Shown here: positions 42,372 to 50,252 of the stretch, one piece after another
How positions within the stretch are numbered: position 1 is the first letter of the stretch
Layout of the letters: every line of letters starts with the position of its first letter
Assembly: GCF_014650175.1 (NCBI RefSeq)
Contig: NZ_BMUL01000007.1
Coordinates: forward strand, 248,001 to 312,000
DNA length: 64,000 bases
From: Streptomyces termitum
GTDB taxonomy: Bacteria; Actinomycetota; Actinomycetes; Streptomycetales; Streptomycetaceae
Reading direction: 5' to 3'
Translations under genes and position numbers: made by a program
Notes under the pieces: generated by a model
The model's database searches: none
Seen by the model: only the letters and a program-made list of their open reading frames with translations
Told to the model about the DNA's origin: nothing

Positions 42372-43103
42372 TCAGTGGTGGTGCGAGCAGCGCGGGGCGG
42401 TGAGCAGTCGGCGGACCATGTCACCGGCCTCGGAGGCGTCCCGGGCCGTGCCGGGGAAGAGGAGGCGCAGGTCGCAGTGGCCCTCGCCGTACTCGCAGCG
42501 CAGTGAGACGGCGTGCCGGTCGAGGGCGAGCGGCAGTGCGCGGACGACCCCGTGCGGGAGTCGCGAACCGGCCAGGACGACGAGGTCGGCGACGAGGTCG
42601 GGGTGGACGTCGGCGAGGTGGGTGAGGAGTCCGGCCTCCTCCAGGGCGAGCGGGTCGGGGGCGGCGAGGGCGTACGCCCGGGGGTCGACCTCCTCGGTCC
42701 CGGTGCCGGTGCGGAGGGTGATCCGGGTGAGGTCGAGGCGGAGCGAGCCGAGGTCGCCGGCGGCGGGGGCGAGCCGCCCGGTGAGGGAGACCCGGGCGCG
42801 GACGCGGTCGCGCAGGGCGGTGGGGGCGATGTCGGTGAGGTCGACGCGGGCGTCGAGTCCGCCGCGCGGGGCGTCGGCGAAGCGGTCGGCGAGCGGGCTG
42901 TCGGCGGGCGGGTGGAGGGTGAGGCGGCCGCGCGCGCCGACGGTGTGGCCGCCGAGCAGGTCGTAGCTCTCCTCCGGGCCGGGGGCGCCGCCGGGGGTCT
43001 GCCCGCCGAGGGTGAGGGAGAGGGAGAGGGCGCGGGCCAGGACGGAGCGGACCTGCTCGGCGGCGGTCTGCTGGGGCAGGGCGGGGGAGGGGGCTGCGCG
43101 CAC
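42372..43103 (-). CDS. DUF2470-domain protein, iron-regulated
   Basis: A 243-residue soluble protein ending in a DUF2470 domain (about 155-243) with landmarks H-L-A-D-V-H-P-D-L-V and D-R-H-A-V-S-L-R-C-E. DUF2470 occurs fused to or next to HugZ-type heme-degrading proteins. The N-terminal two thirds are beta-rich and unassigned. A C-terminal C-S-H-H-H could bind metal. The start is GTG 43103 with AGGAG about 8 bases upstream. A perfect iron box lies just 20 bp before the start codon, so expression should rise when iron is short. Confidence 0.8.
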   Translation of the reverse strand: MRAAPSPALPQQTAAEQVRSVLARALSLSLTLGGQTPGGAPGPEESYDLLGGHTVGARGRLTLHPPADSPLADRFADAPRGGLDARVDLTDIAPTALRDRVRARVSLTGRLAPAAGDLGSLRLDLTRITLRTGTGTEEVDPRAYALAAPDPLALEEAGLLTHLADVHPDLVADLVVLAGSRLPHGVVRALPLALDRHAVSLRCEYGEGHCDLRLLFPGTARDASEAGDMVRRLLTAPRCSHHH

Positions 43104-43122
43104 GGGACACTCCTCAATCTTG

Positions 43123-43141
43123 TTAGGTAAGGCTTACCTAA
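43123..43141. promoter_or_regulatory. Iron box (DmdR/IdeR operator)
   Basis: TTAGGTAAGGCTTACCTAA is a perfect 19-bp palindrome matching the actinobacterial iron box to within single bases. It lies 20 bp before the DUF2470 start codon and 182 bp before the BCCT transporter on the other side, so the DUF2470 gene is the obvious target. Confidence 0.88.
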
Positions 43142-43323
43142 TCACTTATGGGGTGGCGGTGTCCAGAACCCCCGCCGGTCGGTGCCTTGTTCGAGAGGGG
43201 GGCCGGGATCGGGAACGGGGCCGGGCGGGTGGCCTGTTGGTCCACCGGCCGTGCCTCCGTCTGTGGTACTGCCTTGTCAGGAGATGGGAAGTTCATCCCG
43301 TTTCGCTGGCGAAAGGGTCGTAC

Positions 43324-45135
43324 ATGGTGAAGGTCGAACGGGACCCGGACGACGAGAGGGGCGGCGGCCCGGGCGGGGCCGGGGACGGGACGGGCGGGGC
43401 GGAGGAGGGCCGGGGCGTCCGGCGGGTGACGGCGACCCTGCCCGACCGGGCGGGCCGCCATCCGGCCCGTACCGACCCGGTCGTCTTCGGGGTCACCGCC
43501 GTCCTCACCCTCGCCTTCGTCGTCTGGGGCGCCACCGCCACCGACAGCCTGGAGTCCGTCTCCAGCAGCCTCCTCGACGGGCTGATCCGGGACGGCGGCT
43601 GGGCCTTCATGCTGGCCGCCTCCGGCTTCGTGGTCTTCGCGCTCTGGCTGGCCGTCAGCCGGTACGGCCGGATCACCCTCGGCCAGGAGGGCGAGTGCCC
43701 GGAGTTCCGCACGGTCTCCTGGATCGCGATGATGTTCAGCGCGGGCATGGGCATCGGCCTGATGTTCTACGGGGTGAGCGAACCGCTCGCCCATTACGAC
43801 ACCCCGCCGCCCGGCACCCATCCGGCCGACCCGGCGGAGCGGATGCAGACCGCGATGGCGACGACGCTGTTCCACTGGACGCTCCACCCGTGGGCGATCT
43901 ACGCGGTGGTCGGCCTGGCCATCGCGTACTCCACCTTCCGGCGCCGCCGCCGGCAGACCATCAGCGCCGTCTTCGTCCCGCTGATGGGGGAGCGGCGGGC
44001 GCTCGGCGGACCGGGCCGGGTCATCGACATCCTCGCCATCTTCGCCACCCTCTTCGGCTCGGCGGCCTCCCTCGGCCTCGGCGCGCTCCAGATCGGCAGC
44101 GGCGTGGAGGAGCTGGGCTGGATGGCGCAGGCCGGCACCGGCCTGCTGGTCGCGGTCATCGCCGTGCTCACCGTGTGCTTCGTGCTCTCCGCCGTCTCGG
44201 GCGTGGAGAAGGGCATCCAGTGGCTCTCCAACATCAACATGGTGCTCGCGCTGCTGCTGGCCGTCTTCGTCTTCGTCGCCGGGCCCACCATCATCGTGCT
44301 CGACCTGCTGCCGACCTCGCTGGCCGCCTACATCGGCGACCTGCCGCAGCTCGCCGGGCGCACCGAGGCCACCAGCGGGAAGGACATCCACGACTGGCTG
44401 GGCAGCTGGACCGTCTTCTACTGGGCGTGGTGGATCTCCTGGACGCCCTTCGTCGGCATGTTCATCGCCCGGATCAGCCGGGGCCGGACGATCCGCCAGT
44501 TCATCGGCGGGGTGATCCTGGTGCCGAGCACGGTCAGCCTGATCTGGTTCGCGATCTTCGGCGGCACCGCGATGCGCCTCGACGAGCAGGGGCTGCTGGC
44601 CGGGAAGACGACCCCGGAGGGCCAGCTCTTCGGGCTGCTCCAGGAGTTCCCGCTGACCGGCGCCATGAGCCTGCTGGTGATGGTCCTCGTCGGGATCTTC
44701 TTCGTCTCCGGCGCGGACGCGGCCTCCATCGTCATGGGCACGCTGTCCCAGCGCGGCGCGATGGAGCCGACCCGGCCGGTGGTGATCTTCTGGGGCGTGG
44801 TCACCGGCGCCGTCGCCGCGATCATGCTGCTGATCGGCGACGGCCAGGGCGACGCGCTGGCGGGCCTGCAGAACCTGACGATCCTGGTCGCCGCCCCGTT
44901 CGTCCTCGTCATGGTCGGCATGTGCGTGGCCCTCATGCGGGACCTGCGGCAGGACCCGCTGATCGTGCGCGGCGAGGTCGGCGAGGAGGTCGTCGAGCAC
45001 GCGGTGATCGCCGGGCACGAGAAGTACGACGGCGACTTCGAGCTGCGCATCGGCCCCGGCTCGCCGGGCGCACCGGGCGGCGCCCCGCTGGACGGCGTCC
45101 CCGGCCCGCCGGAGAAGGGCCCCGGGGAGGGCTGA
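43324..45135 (+). CDS. BCCT-family betaine/choline/carnitine transporter
   Basis: A 603-residue transporter with 12 spans. The substrate-site segment A-G-M-G-I-G-L-M-F-Y-G-V-S-E-P and the family signature W-T-V-F-Y-W-A-W-W-I-S-W-T-P-F-V-G are present. The Trp-rich motif points to quaternary ammonium compounds, likely glycine betaine or choline, taken up with sodium or protons for osmoprotection. N- and C-terminal hydrophilic tails are Gly/Asp-rich; the C-terminal one may be regulatory. ATG 43324 follows GAAAGGG. Confidence 0.9.
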   Translation: MVKVERDPDDERGGGPGGAGDGTGGAEEGRGVRRVTATLPDRAGRHPARTDPVVFGVTAVLTLAFVVWGATATDSLESVSSSLLDGLIRDGGWAFMLAASGFVVFALWLAVSRYGRITLGQEGECPEFRTVSWIAMMFSAGMGIGLMFYGVSEPLAHYDTPPPGTHPADPAERMQTAMATTLFHWTLHPWAIYAVVGLAIAYSTFRRRRRQTISAVFVPLMGERRALGGPGRVIDILAIFATLFGSAASLGLGALQIGSGVEELGWMAQAGTGLLVAVIAVLTVCFVLSAVSGVEKGIQWLSNINMVLALLLAVFVFVAGPTIIVLDLLPTSLAAYIGDLPQLAGRTEATSGKDIHDWLGSWTVFYWAWWISWTPFVGMFIARISRGRTIRQFIGGVILVPSTVSLIWFAIFGGTAMRLDEQGLLAGKTTPEGQLFGLLQEFPLTGAMSLLVMVLVGIFFVSGADAASIVMGTLSQRGAMEPTRPVVIFWGVVTGAVAAIMLLIGDGQGDALAGLQNLTILVAAPFVLVMVGMCVALMRDLRQDPLIVRGEVGEEVVEHAVIAGHEKYDGDFELRIGPGSPGAPGGAPLDGVPGPPEKGPGEG

Positions 45136-45144
45136 GGCGCGGCG

Positions 45145-45345
45145 TCAGTCGCCGTCGGGGCCGTCCGCTCCCGAGGAGGAGTTCCGCCCGGAATTCCGCG
45201 GGAGGCGGCGGACGCCCTCGCCCGCGAGGAGGGTCGCCCGGGCCGCGCCGCGCACCCAGCGCGGTCCGCCCCGGGAGGCCCACACGACGCACACGCAGCC
45301 GCCGACGGCGAGGACGAGCACGCCCACCAGCAGGATCAGCACCAT
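45145..45345 (-). CDS. Small single-span membrane protein
   Basis: A 66-residue protein that starts with a hydrophobic helix (M-V-L-I-L-L-V-G-V-L-V-L-A-V-G-G) followed by W-A-S-R-G-G-P-R-W-V-R and a hydrophilic Asp/Ser-rich end. ATG 45345 has GAGGGGGA ahead of it. No family recognised. It sits between the convergent BCCT gene and the methyltransferase gene. Confidence 0.6.
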   Translation of the reverse strand: MVLILLVGVLVLAVGGCVCVVWASRGGPRWVRGAARATLLAGEGVRRLPRNSGRNSSSGADGPDGD

Positions 45346-45364
45346 CTCGGGTCCCCCTCGGACA

Positions 45365-46102
45365 TCACCGGCCGCGCGTCGGCCGGGCGTCCATTCTCTC
45401 AGGCGCGGGCCCGTCTCCCGGCGGAGGGCGGCGCCAGACCAGGGTGTAGCGCCAGAACAGGCGCCGTCGCAGCCGCGCGCCCGGAAGGACGCGGCCGGCC
45501 TCCCGGGCGATCTCGGCGAAGGGCGTGTCCGCCGGGCGGGTGGGCGCCGTCATGGCGGCGGGCCGCCGCGCGGGGCGCCCGCCGTTCCGTATCAGCGCCA
45601 TGGCCGCGTTGGCCGGGACGGCGGCGGCGCCGAGCAGGTGCTCCACCGCCGTCCGGGGGCGGTACAGGCCCACGACCACCAGTGTCCCGCCCGGCGCCAG
45701 CGCGCGGCGGCAGCGGACCAGCGTCGCGGTCAACGGCAGGTGGTGCAGCGCGGCGACGCAGGTGACGACGTCGTACGGACCGGTGGGGAATCCGGCCGCC
45801 GCGTCCGCGACGGTGAAGACCACGGGAAGCTCCGGAGGCGTCAGCTCCCGGGCCCGCTCCGTGATCGCCGGATCGCGGTCCACGGCGTGTACGGCCCCGG
45901 CCCGACCGGCCGGCAGCCGCGCCAGGTCGCCGCTGCCGGAGCCGAGGTCCAGGGCGCGGGGGACGCGCGCGGGCAACTGCCGCAGGATCCAGGGGTGGTA
46001 GTGGGCGTTGTGGTCCCAGGGGAAGGCCGCGTGGAAGCGGTCGAGGGCGCTCGGACGCCTTGCCCGGATCGGGCCGGGCGCGCGGGGCGGCGGGATCTCC
46101 AT
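45365..46102 (-). CDS. Class I SAM-dependent methyltransferase
   Basis: A 245-residue methyltransferase with motif I L-D-L-G-S-G-S-G-D at 51-59, an acidic ribose-binding residue in H-A-V-D-R-D, and motif post-I V-T-C-V-A-A-L-H-H-L. It resembles UbiE/Methyltransf_11 proteins; the substrate is unknown. The ATG 46102 was chosen because GTG 46138 upstream lacks a ribosome site and sits against a tandem repeat. It lies downstream of the TetR gene on the same strand. Confidence 0.8.
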   Translation of the reverse strand: MEIPPPRAPGPIRARRPSALDRFHAAFPWDHNAHYHPWILRQLPARVPRALDLGSGSGDLARLPAGRAGAVHAVDRDPAITERARELTPPELPVVFTVADAAAGFPTGPYDVVTCVAALHHLPLTATLVRCRRALAPGGTLVVVGLYRPRTAVEHLLGAAAVPANAAMALIRNGGRPARRPAAMTAPTRPADTPFAEIAREAGRVLPGARLRRRLFWRYTLVWRRPPPGDGPAPERMDARPTRGR

Positions 46103-46150
46103 CGCCCCAGTCCACCAGGCGTCTGGGGGTGTACGCACCCTGCCGCGGGA

Positions 46151-46198
46151 GTGCGGGAGTGCGGGAGTGCGGGAGTGCGGGAGTGCGGGAGTGCGGGA
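46151..46198. repeat. 8-bp tandem repeat (GTGCGGGA x6)
   Basis: Six exact head-to-tail copies of GTGCGGGA, with a partial unit before them, lie between the TetR stop and the methyltransferase start. The perfect copies suggest recent slippage. As the unit is not a multiple of three, it is unlikely to be coding. Confidence 0.92.
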
Positions 46199-46216
46199 GC
46201 GTGAGGGCTCGGGGTC

Positions 46217-46807
46217 TCAGGGGGCGACCGAGCGCCAGACGAGGTCGGGGAGGCGGTGGGCGGCCGCTTCGAGGTCGACGTCGCCGAGGGTGAGGTGGCG
46301 GCGGGCCAGCGCGACCACCGGGCCCAGGACCAGTGCCTCGATGACCGGCGTGGGGAGGTCGACGAGCGCGCCCGCCGCGCGGTGCGCGTTGAGCCACCGC
46401 TCCATCGGGCTGATCCGGGCCTCCTGGTTGTCGCGGATCTCCGCCGCGCGGGCCTCGCCCTCCCGGTCCGCGAAGGGGGAGTGGAGCAGCCGGGCGGCGG
46501 CCGGTTCGGTACGGACGAAGTCCAGGTAGGTCCGGACGACCGCCTCGATGCCCGGCCGGGCCTCCTGATGGGCGGTCAGCGCCTCGGACAGCTCGCCCAG
46601 GAGGTGGCCGAGCCAGCGTGCCGCGAGCGCGCCGACCACTCCGTGGAGGTTTCCGAAGTGGTGGTAGACGCTGCCGGTGCTGACCCCGCTCGCCCGGGTG
46701 AGGGCGGAGACGGTGAGCCCCGCCTCGCCCTCGCGCGCGTAGAGGTCGAGTGCCGCGTCCAGGACGCGCTCGACGGTGACTTCCCCGCGCTGCTGCTTCC
46801 GGCTCAT
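46217..46807 (-). CDS. TetR-family transcriptional regulator
   Basis: A 196-residue repressor type. The N-terminal helix-turn-helix spans about 10-56 (V-T-V-E-R-V-L-D-A-A-L-D-L-Y, then L-T-R-A-S-G-V-S-T-G-S-V-Y-H-H-F-G-N). A helical ligand domain follows. ATG 46807 has AGGGGGG upstream. The gene is divergent from the beta-lactamase gene, with 327 bp between them, so it might control that gene, itself or the downstream methyltransferase. No clear inverted-repeat operator was found. Confidence 0.88.
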   Translation of the reverse strand: MSRKQQRGEVTVERVLDAALDLYAREGEAGLTVSALTRASGVSTGSVYHHFGNLHGVVGALAARWLGHLLGELSEALTAHQEARPGIEAVVRTYLDFVRTEPAAARLLHSPFADREGEARAAEIRDNQEARISPMERWLNAHRAAGALVDLPTPVIEALVLGPVVALARRHLTLGDVDLEAAAHRLPDLVWRSVAP

Positions 46808-47134
46808 CGAGCGGGATGCCCCCCTTCGGCCCCGGGCCATATCGGGCCAAGATCTTCCGTACCCGGTCAGCATAGGAGGCGCGGACCTCGGCGGACCCCG
46901 CCGGGGACCCTCCGCCGGGAGCCGGGGCGGGGGTCGGAGCGGGGGTCGGAGCCGGGGCTGGGCCCGGAAGGCCGGGGCCGGGCTCCGGGCGAGGGCGGGC
47001 TCCGGCCAGGCCGGGCTCGGGCCGGCTCCGGGATGGCCCGGTCCGGAGCCCGGCCCCGGACCAGGGTGTCGCAACCGGGTGGGTCCGCCCGCGCGTGGTG
47101 CACTGCGGAACCCTCCGTCTGCGAAAGGACGCAC
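46808..47134. other. GC-rich low-complexity gap between divergent genes
   Basis: No gene seen in 327 bp. The middle (about 46910-47060) is composed of imperfect runs such as CGGGCTCCGG and GGGGGTCGGAGC. Promoters for TetR and beta-lactamase must lie here, but no consensus was evident. Confidence 0.5.
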
Positions 47135-48070
47135 GTGCACGCCCAGAACCCCGGCGCCTCCCGCCGGACCGCCCTCGTCCTCGGGGCCGGCACGGCCCTC
47201 GCCGCCGCTCTCGGCACCGGTACCGCCCAGGCGTCGTCCGCGAGCGCGCCGCCGCCCGTCGGCCCCCGCGCCGCCGCCCGCCTCCGCGCCCTGGAGGAGC
47301 GGTACGACGCCCGCCTCGGCGTCTACGCGCACGACGTCCGCACCGGCCGCACCCTCGCCCACCGGGCCGGCGAGCGCTTCCCGATGTGCTCGGTCTTCAA
47401 GACCCTCGCCGTCGCCGCCGTCCTGCGCGACCTCGACCGGGACGGCGCGTTCCTCGCCCGCCGCCTGCGCTACACGGCCGCCCACGTCACGCGCTCCGGC
47501 TGGTCCCCGGTCACCGGCGAGGAGAAGAACCTCGCGCACGGCATGACCGTCGCCGAACTCTGCGACGCCGCCATCCGGTTCAGCGACAACACCGCCGCCA
47601 ACCTCCTGCTGCGCGAGCTGGGCGGCCCCACCGCCGTCACCCGCTTCGCCCGCTCCCTCGGCGACCCCGTCACCCGGCTGGACCGCTGGGAGCCCGAGCT
47701 GAACTCCGCCGAGCCCTGGCGGACCACCGACACCACCACCCCGCGGGCCGTCGCCCGCACCTACGGGCGGCTCGTCCTGGGCCGGGCCCTCGACCCCGGC
47801 GACCGCGCCCTCCTCACCGACTGGCTGCTCCGCAACACCACGAGCGACCAGCGCTTCCGCAAGGGCCTGCCGTCGGAGTGGACCGTGGCCGACAAGACCG
47901 GCGGCGGCGAGTACGGCGGCAACAACGACGTGGCCGTGACCTGGCCGCCCGACGGCGGCCCGGTCCTCCTCGCCGTCCTCACCACCCGCCCCGCCCCGGA
48001 CGCCGAGCCCGTGGACGAACTGGTGGCCGCCGCGGCCACGATCGCCGCCGAGGAACTCCGCCCGGTCTAG
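47135..48070 (+). CDS. Class A beta-lactamase, Tat-exported
   Basis: A 311-residue serine beta-lactamase with all key motifs: nucleophile S86-x-x-K89 (S-V-F-K), S150-D-N (SDN loop), E186-x-x-L-N190 (omega loop general base) and K254-T-G. The N-terminus carries twin arginines (S-R-R-T-A-L) before a hydrophobic stretch ending A-Q-A, which fits Tat export, as known for Streptomyces beta-lactamases. GTG 47135 has GAAAGGA before it. It hydrolyses penicillins and perhaps cephalosporins outside the membrane. Divergent TetR may regulate it; no BlaR/BlaI genes are adjacent. Confidence 0.93.
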   Translation: MHAQNPGASRRTALVLGAGTALAAALGTGTAQASSASAPPPVGPRAAARLRALEERYDARLGVYAHDVRTGRTLAHRAGERFPMCSVFKTLAVAAVLRDLDRDGAFLARRLRYTAAHVTRSGWSPVTGEEKNLAHGMTVAELCDAAIRFSDNTAANLLLRELGGPTAVTRFARSLGDPVTRLDRWEPELNSAEPWRTTDTTTPRAVARTYGRLVLGRALDPGDRALLTDWLLRNTTSDQRFRKGLPSEWTVADKTGGGEYGGNNDVAVTWPPDGGPVLLAVLTTRPAPDAEPVDELVAAAATIAAEELRPV

Positions 48071-48080
48071 AGCCCGTTCC

Positions 48081-48126
48081 CCCTGACCGGCGAGCACGGG
48101 CGCGGCCGCGTGCGGGCCGGTCAGGG
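48081..48126. terminator. Stem-loop between beta-lactamase and EF-hand genes
   Basis: An 11-bp stem (48081-48091 with 48116-48126) has a further short inner pairing in the loop. It overlaps the last codons of the convergent EF-hand gene and could end both transcripts. Confidence 0.6.
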
Positions 48127-48690
48127 CCGGGGGGAGGCGGGGCGGCCCATCCACCAGTTGCCGGTGGCGGCGGGGTCGGAGCTGGTCCAGAACTCGATGA
48201 CCGCCGTGGCGAACTCGGCGGGGGACAGCGTGCCGTCGTCGTCGGTGTCGAGGTGGCCGAACGCCTCGGCGGCGCTCTCCTCGGTGAGTTCGGGGAAGTG
48301 CCCGCGCTGGAAGGCGAGGAACTCGGCGGGGCTGATCCGGCCGTCCCGGTCGAGGTCGGCGATCCCCAGGTACGTCTCGGCGATCCCGCCGAGGGCGGCC
48401 CTGGCCGCCCCGGGGTCCTGGGCGAGCGCGCGCGTCGAGGCGACGAACCGCTCCTTCGAGATGCCCTCGGCACCGGCCGGGACGAACGGGAGGTGCACCT
48501 CCCGCCAGATCGCCAGGTACGCGTCGACGATCCGCCCGGTCTCCGGGGAGTCCTCGGCGTGGCCGAGGGAGGACGCCACCCGGCGGCCCATCTCCACGTG
48601 GTCCTCCTCGGTCAGCACGCCGTCGCCGTTCACGTCGAGCTGGTCGAAGCCCCGCTCGATCTTCGCGGTCAGGAAGTCCTGATGGGTCAT
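48121..48690 (-). CDS. EF-hand protein, calerythrin-like
   Basis: A 189-residue protein with three canonical calcium loops: 19-30 (D-V-N-G-D-G-V-L-T-E-E-D), 112-123 (D-L-D-R-D-G-R-I-S-P-A-E) and 148-159 (D-T-D-D-D-G-T-L-S-P-A-E). A degenerate fourth hand probably lies at about 60-90. The layout is that of calerythrin and sarcoplasmic calcium-binding proteins, which buffer calcium in the cytoplasm. ATG 48690 follows GGAGAA. Confidence 0.9.
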   Translation of the reverse strand: MTHQDFLTAKIERGFDQLDVNGDGVLTEEDHVEMGRRVASSLGHAEDSPETGRIVDAYLAIWREVHLPFVPAGAEGISKERFVASTRALAQDPGAARAALGGIAETYLGIADLDRDGRISPAEFLAFQRGHFPELTEESAAEAFGHLDTDDDGTLSPAEFATAVIEFWTSSDPAATGNWWMGRPASPRP

Positions 48691-48892
48691 CACTTCTCCT
48701 CGTGTGGCGGCACGTTCCGTCACTCGGGGCAACGACGGGCGGGCCCGCGGGGAACCGGCCCGGACCGGACGTCTTTCCTCCCCGTTTCCGGCCGCCTCCG
48801 GGGCGCCGCTCTCCCCGGCGTTCCCGGAGCGGGCCCGGCCCGCTAACGTACCGGCGGGTAGGGAGCGGGCGCGCGGGACGAGGGGAGCGGGC

Positions 48893-49384
48893 ATGGAGCG
48901 GCGGCGGAGCCTGGAGGAGAGCACGGTGGTCGACGCGCCGCCGGCGGTCGTCTACCGGCTGGTGTCGGACCTGCGGAACATGGGCCGGTGGAGCCCGGAG
49001 TGCCGGGCCGTGTGGCTGCCGCGGCCCCCGGCGCGCGCCGGCTCCCGGTTCGTCGGGATCAACCGGCGCGGACCGTTCCTCTGGCCGACCCTCGGGCGGG
49101 TGCACCGGGTGCGCGAGGACCGGGAGTTCGTCTTCGACATCAGCGCCTTCGGCCTGCCGATCGCCCGCTGGGGCTACCGGTTCGAACCGGAGGGCACGGG
49201 CACCCGGCTCACCGAGTTCTGGCAGGACCTGCGGACCGACGGCCGCCGGGGCCGGGCCGCCGACCTCCTCGGCACGGTCTTCGCGGGTACGGCCCCGGCC
49301 CGGCGGGTCGCGCTCAACCGGGCCGGGATGCGCACCACCCTCGACCGCGTGGCCCGGGCCGCGACCGCCGAACCCCGCCGCTGA
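48893..49384 (+). CDS. SRPBCC-fold (polyketide cyclase-like) protein
   Basis: A 163-residue protein of the START/Bet v1-like superfamily. It begins with T-V-V-D-A-P-P-A-V-V-Y-R-L-V-S-D-L-R-N-M-G-R-W-S-P-E, the standard first strand and helices of this fold, and has the central strands around F-V-F-D-I-S and the long C-terminal helix. Such proteins bind a hydrophobic ligand in a cavity. ATG 48893 has AGGGGAG nearby. Function unknown. Confidence 0.8.
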   Translation: MERRRSLEESTVVDAPPAVVYRLVSDLRNMGRWSPECRAVWLPRPPARAGSRFVGINRRGPFLWPTLGRVHRVREDREFVFDISAFGLPIARWGYRFEPEGTGTRLTEFWQDLRTDGRRGRAADLLGTVFAGTAPARRVALNRAGMRTTLDRVARAATAEPRR

Positions 49385-49408
49385 GCCCTGCCGCGGAAGC
49401 CCGGCGCA

Positions 49409-49499
49409 GAGTCCCGCCGCCGGGTGCGACCGCCGGTGGCCGAGACCCGCCGTCGAGTCCCGCCGCCGGGCGCGACCGCCGTGGCCGGGACCCGTCGGC
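49409..49499. repeat. 46-bp imperfect tandem duplication
   Basis: Copy one is 49409-49454 and copy two 49455-49499, each starting GAGTCCCGCCGCCGGG and differing by a few substitutions and a one-base deletion. It lies in the gap between the convergent SRPBCC and GNAT genes. Confidence 0.75.
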
Positions 49500-49549
49500 C
49501 CGCCGCCACCGGCCGCCGGGGTCCGCCGCCGGGCCGGGCGGGGGCCGGT

Positions 49550-50023
49550 TCAGGCGCGCGCGGCGTCCGGTTCCATGTCGTACGTGATCCACATCGTGCG
49601 GGTGGCGACCCGGTCGTACTTGGAGCGGGCGCGGTGGTTGTCGTCGGCCGTGATCCAGCGGACGACGCTCCAGCCGCGCTCGGCGGCGATCCCGCGCAGC
49701 GCGCCCAGGAGCAGGTCGGCCGCGCCCGAGCCGCGGCTCTCCGGGGCGACGAACAGGTCGTCGAGCCAGCAGCCGACGGCCGCCGCCAGCGGGCGGGCGA
49801 AGGGCCGGTAGTGCGCCAGGCCGACGAGCCGCCCGGCCGCGTCCTCGGCCACCAGTGCCTCCACCTCGTGGGCGGGGTCGTGGATCCAGGACCAGACGAG
49901 CCGCGCGGCCTCCTCGGTCTGCTCGACGCGGTAGAAGTCGGCGTACCCCCGGTAGAGGGCGCGCCACTGGTCGAAGTCGGCCTCCCGGGCGGGACGGACC
50001 TGGACGGTGGGGCTGTCGGGCAT
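49550..50023 (-). CDS. GNAT-family N-acetyltransferase
   Basis: A 157-residue acetyltransferase. The acetyl-CoA loop is visible as L-F-V-A-P-E-S-R-G-S-G-A-A-D-L-L-L (Q/RxxGxG/A type), followed by a helix and V-V-R-W-I-T-A-D-D-N-H-R-A. The C-terminal T-R-T-M-W-I-T-Y-D-M is usual for the group that includes spermidine and aminoglycoside-like acetylases. Substrate unknown. The ATG 50023 follows GAGGAG and was preferred over GTG 50044. Confidence 0.85.
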   Translation of the reverse strand: MPDSPTVQVRPAREADFDQWRALYRGYADFYRVEQTEEAARLVWSWIHDPAHEVEALVAEDAAGRLVGLAHYRPFARPLAAAVGCWLDDLFVAPESRGSGAADLLLGALRGIAAERGWSVVRWITADDNHRARSKYDRVATRTMWITYDMEPDAARA

Positions 50024-50252
50024 GGCGTCGGGCTCCTCACGCACCGCGCCGTGCGGTGCGGGGCCAGTGGATCACGCGGCGGTCCCGCACCCGGAGGCGG
50101 GCCGGGGCGGGGCGCACGGGAGCACGGGCGGCGTGGCGGGAGAGCGGGCGGGGCACGCTCCCGGTGCCGGCGGGACGCTCCCGGCCCGCCCGGCCCGCCG
50201 CCGCAGGCCCGGCGGCGGCAGCCCGTACCCGCGACCGAGGCGAGGAACCGCG

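Noticed and set aside
46151..46198. Tandem repeat considered as a CRISPR array
   Set aside because: Units are 8 bp with no spacers and no cas genes nearby.
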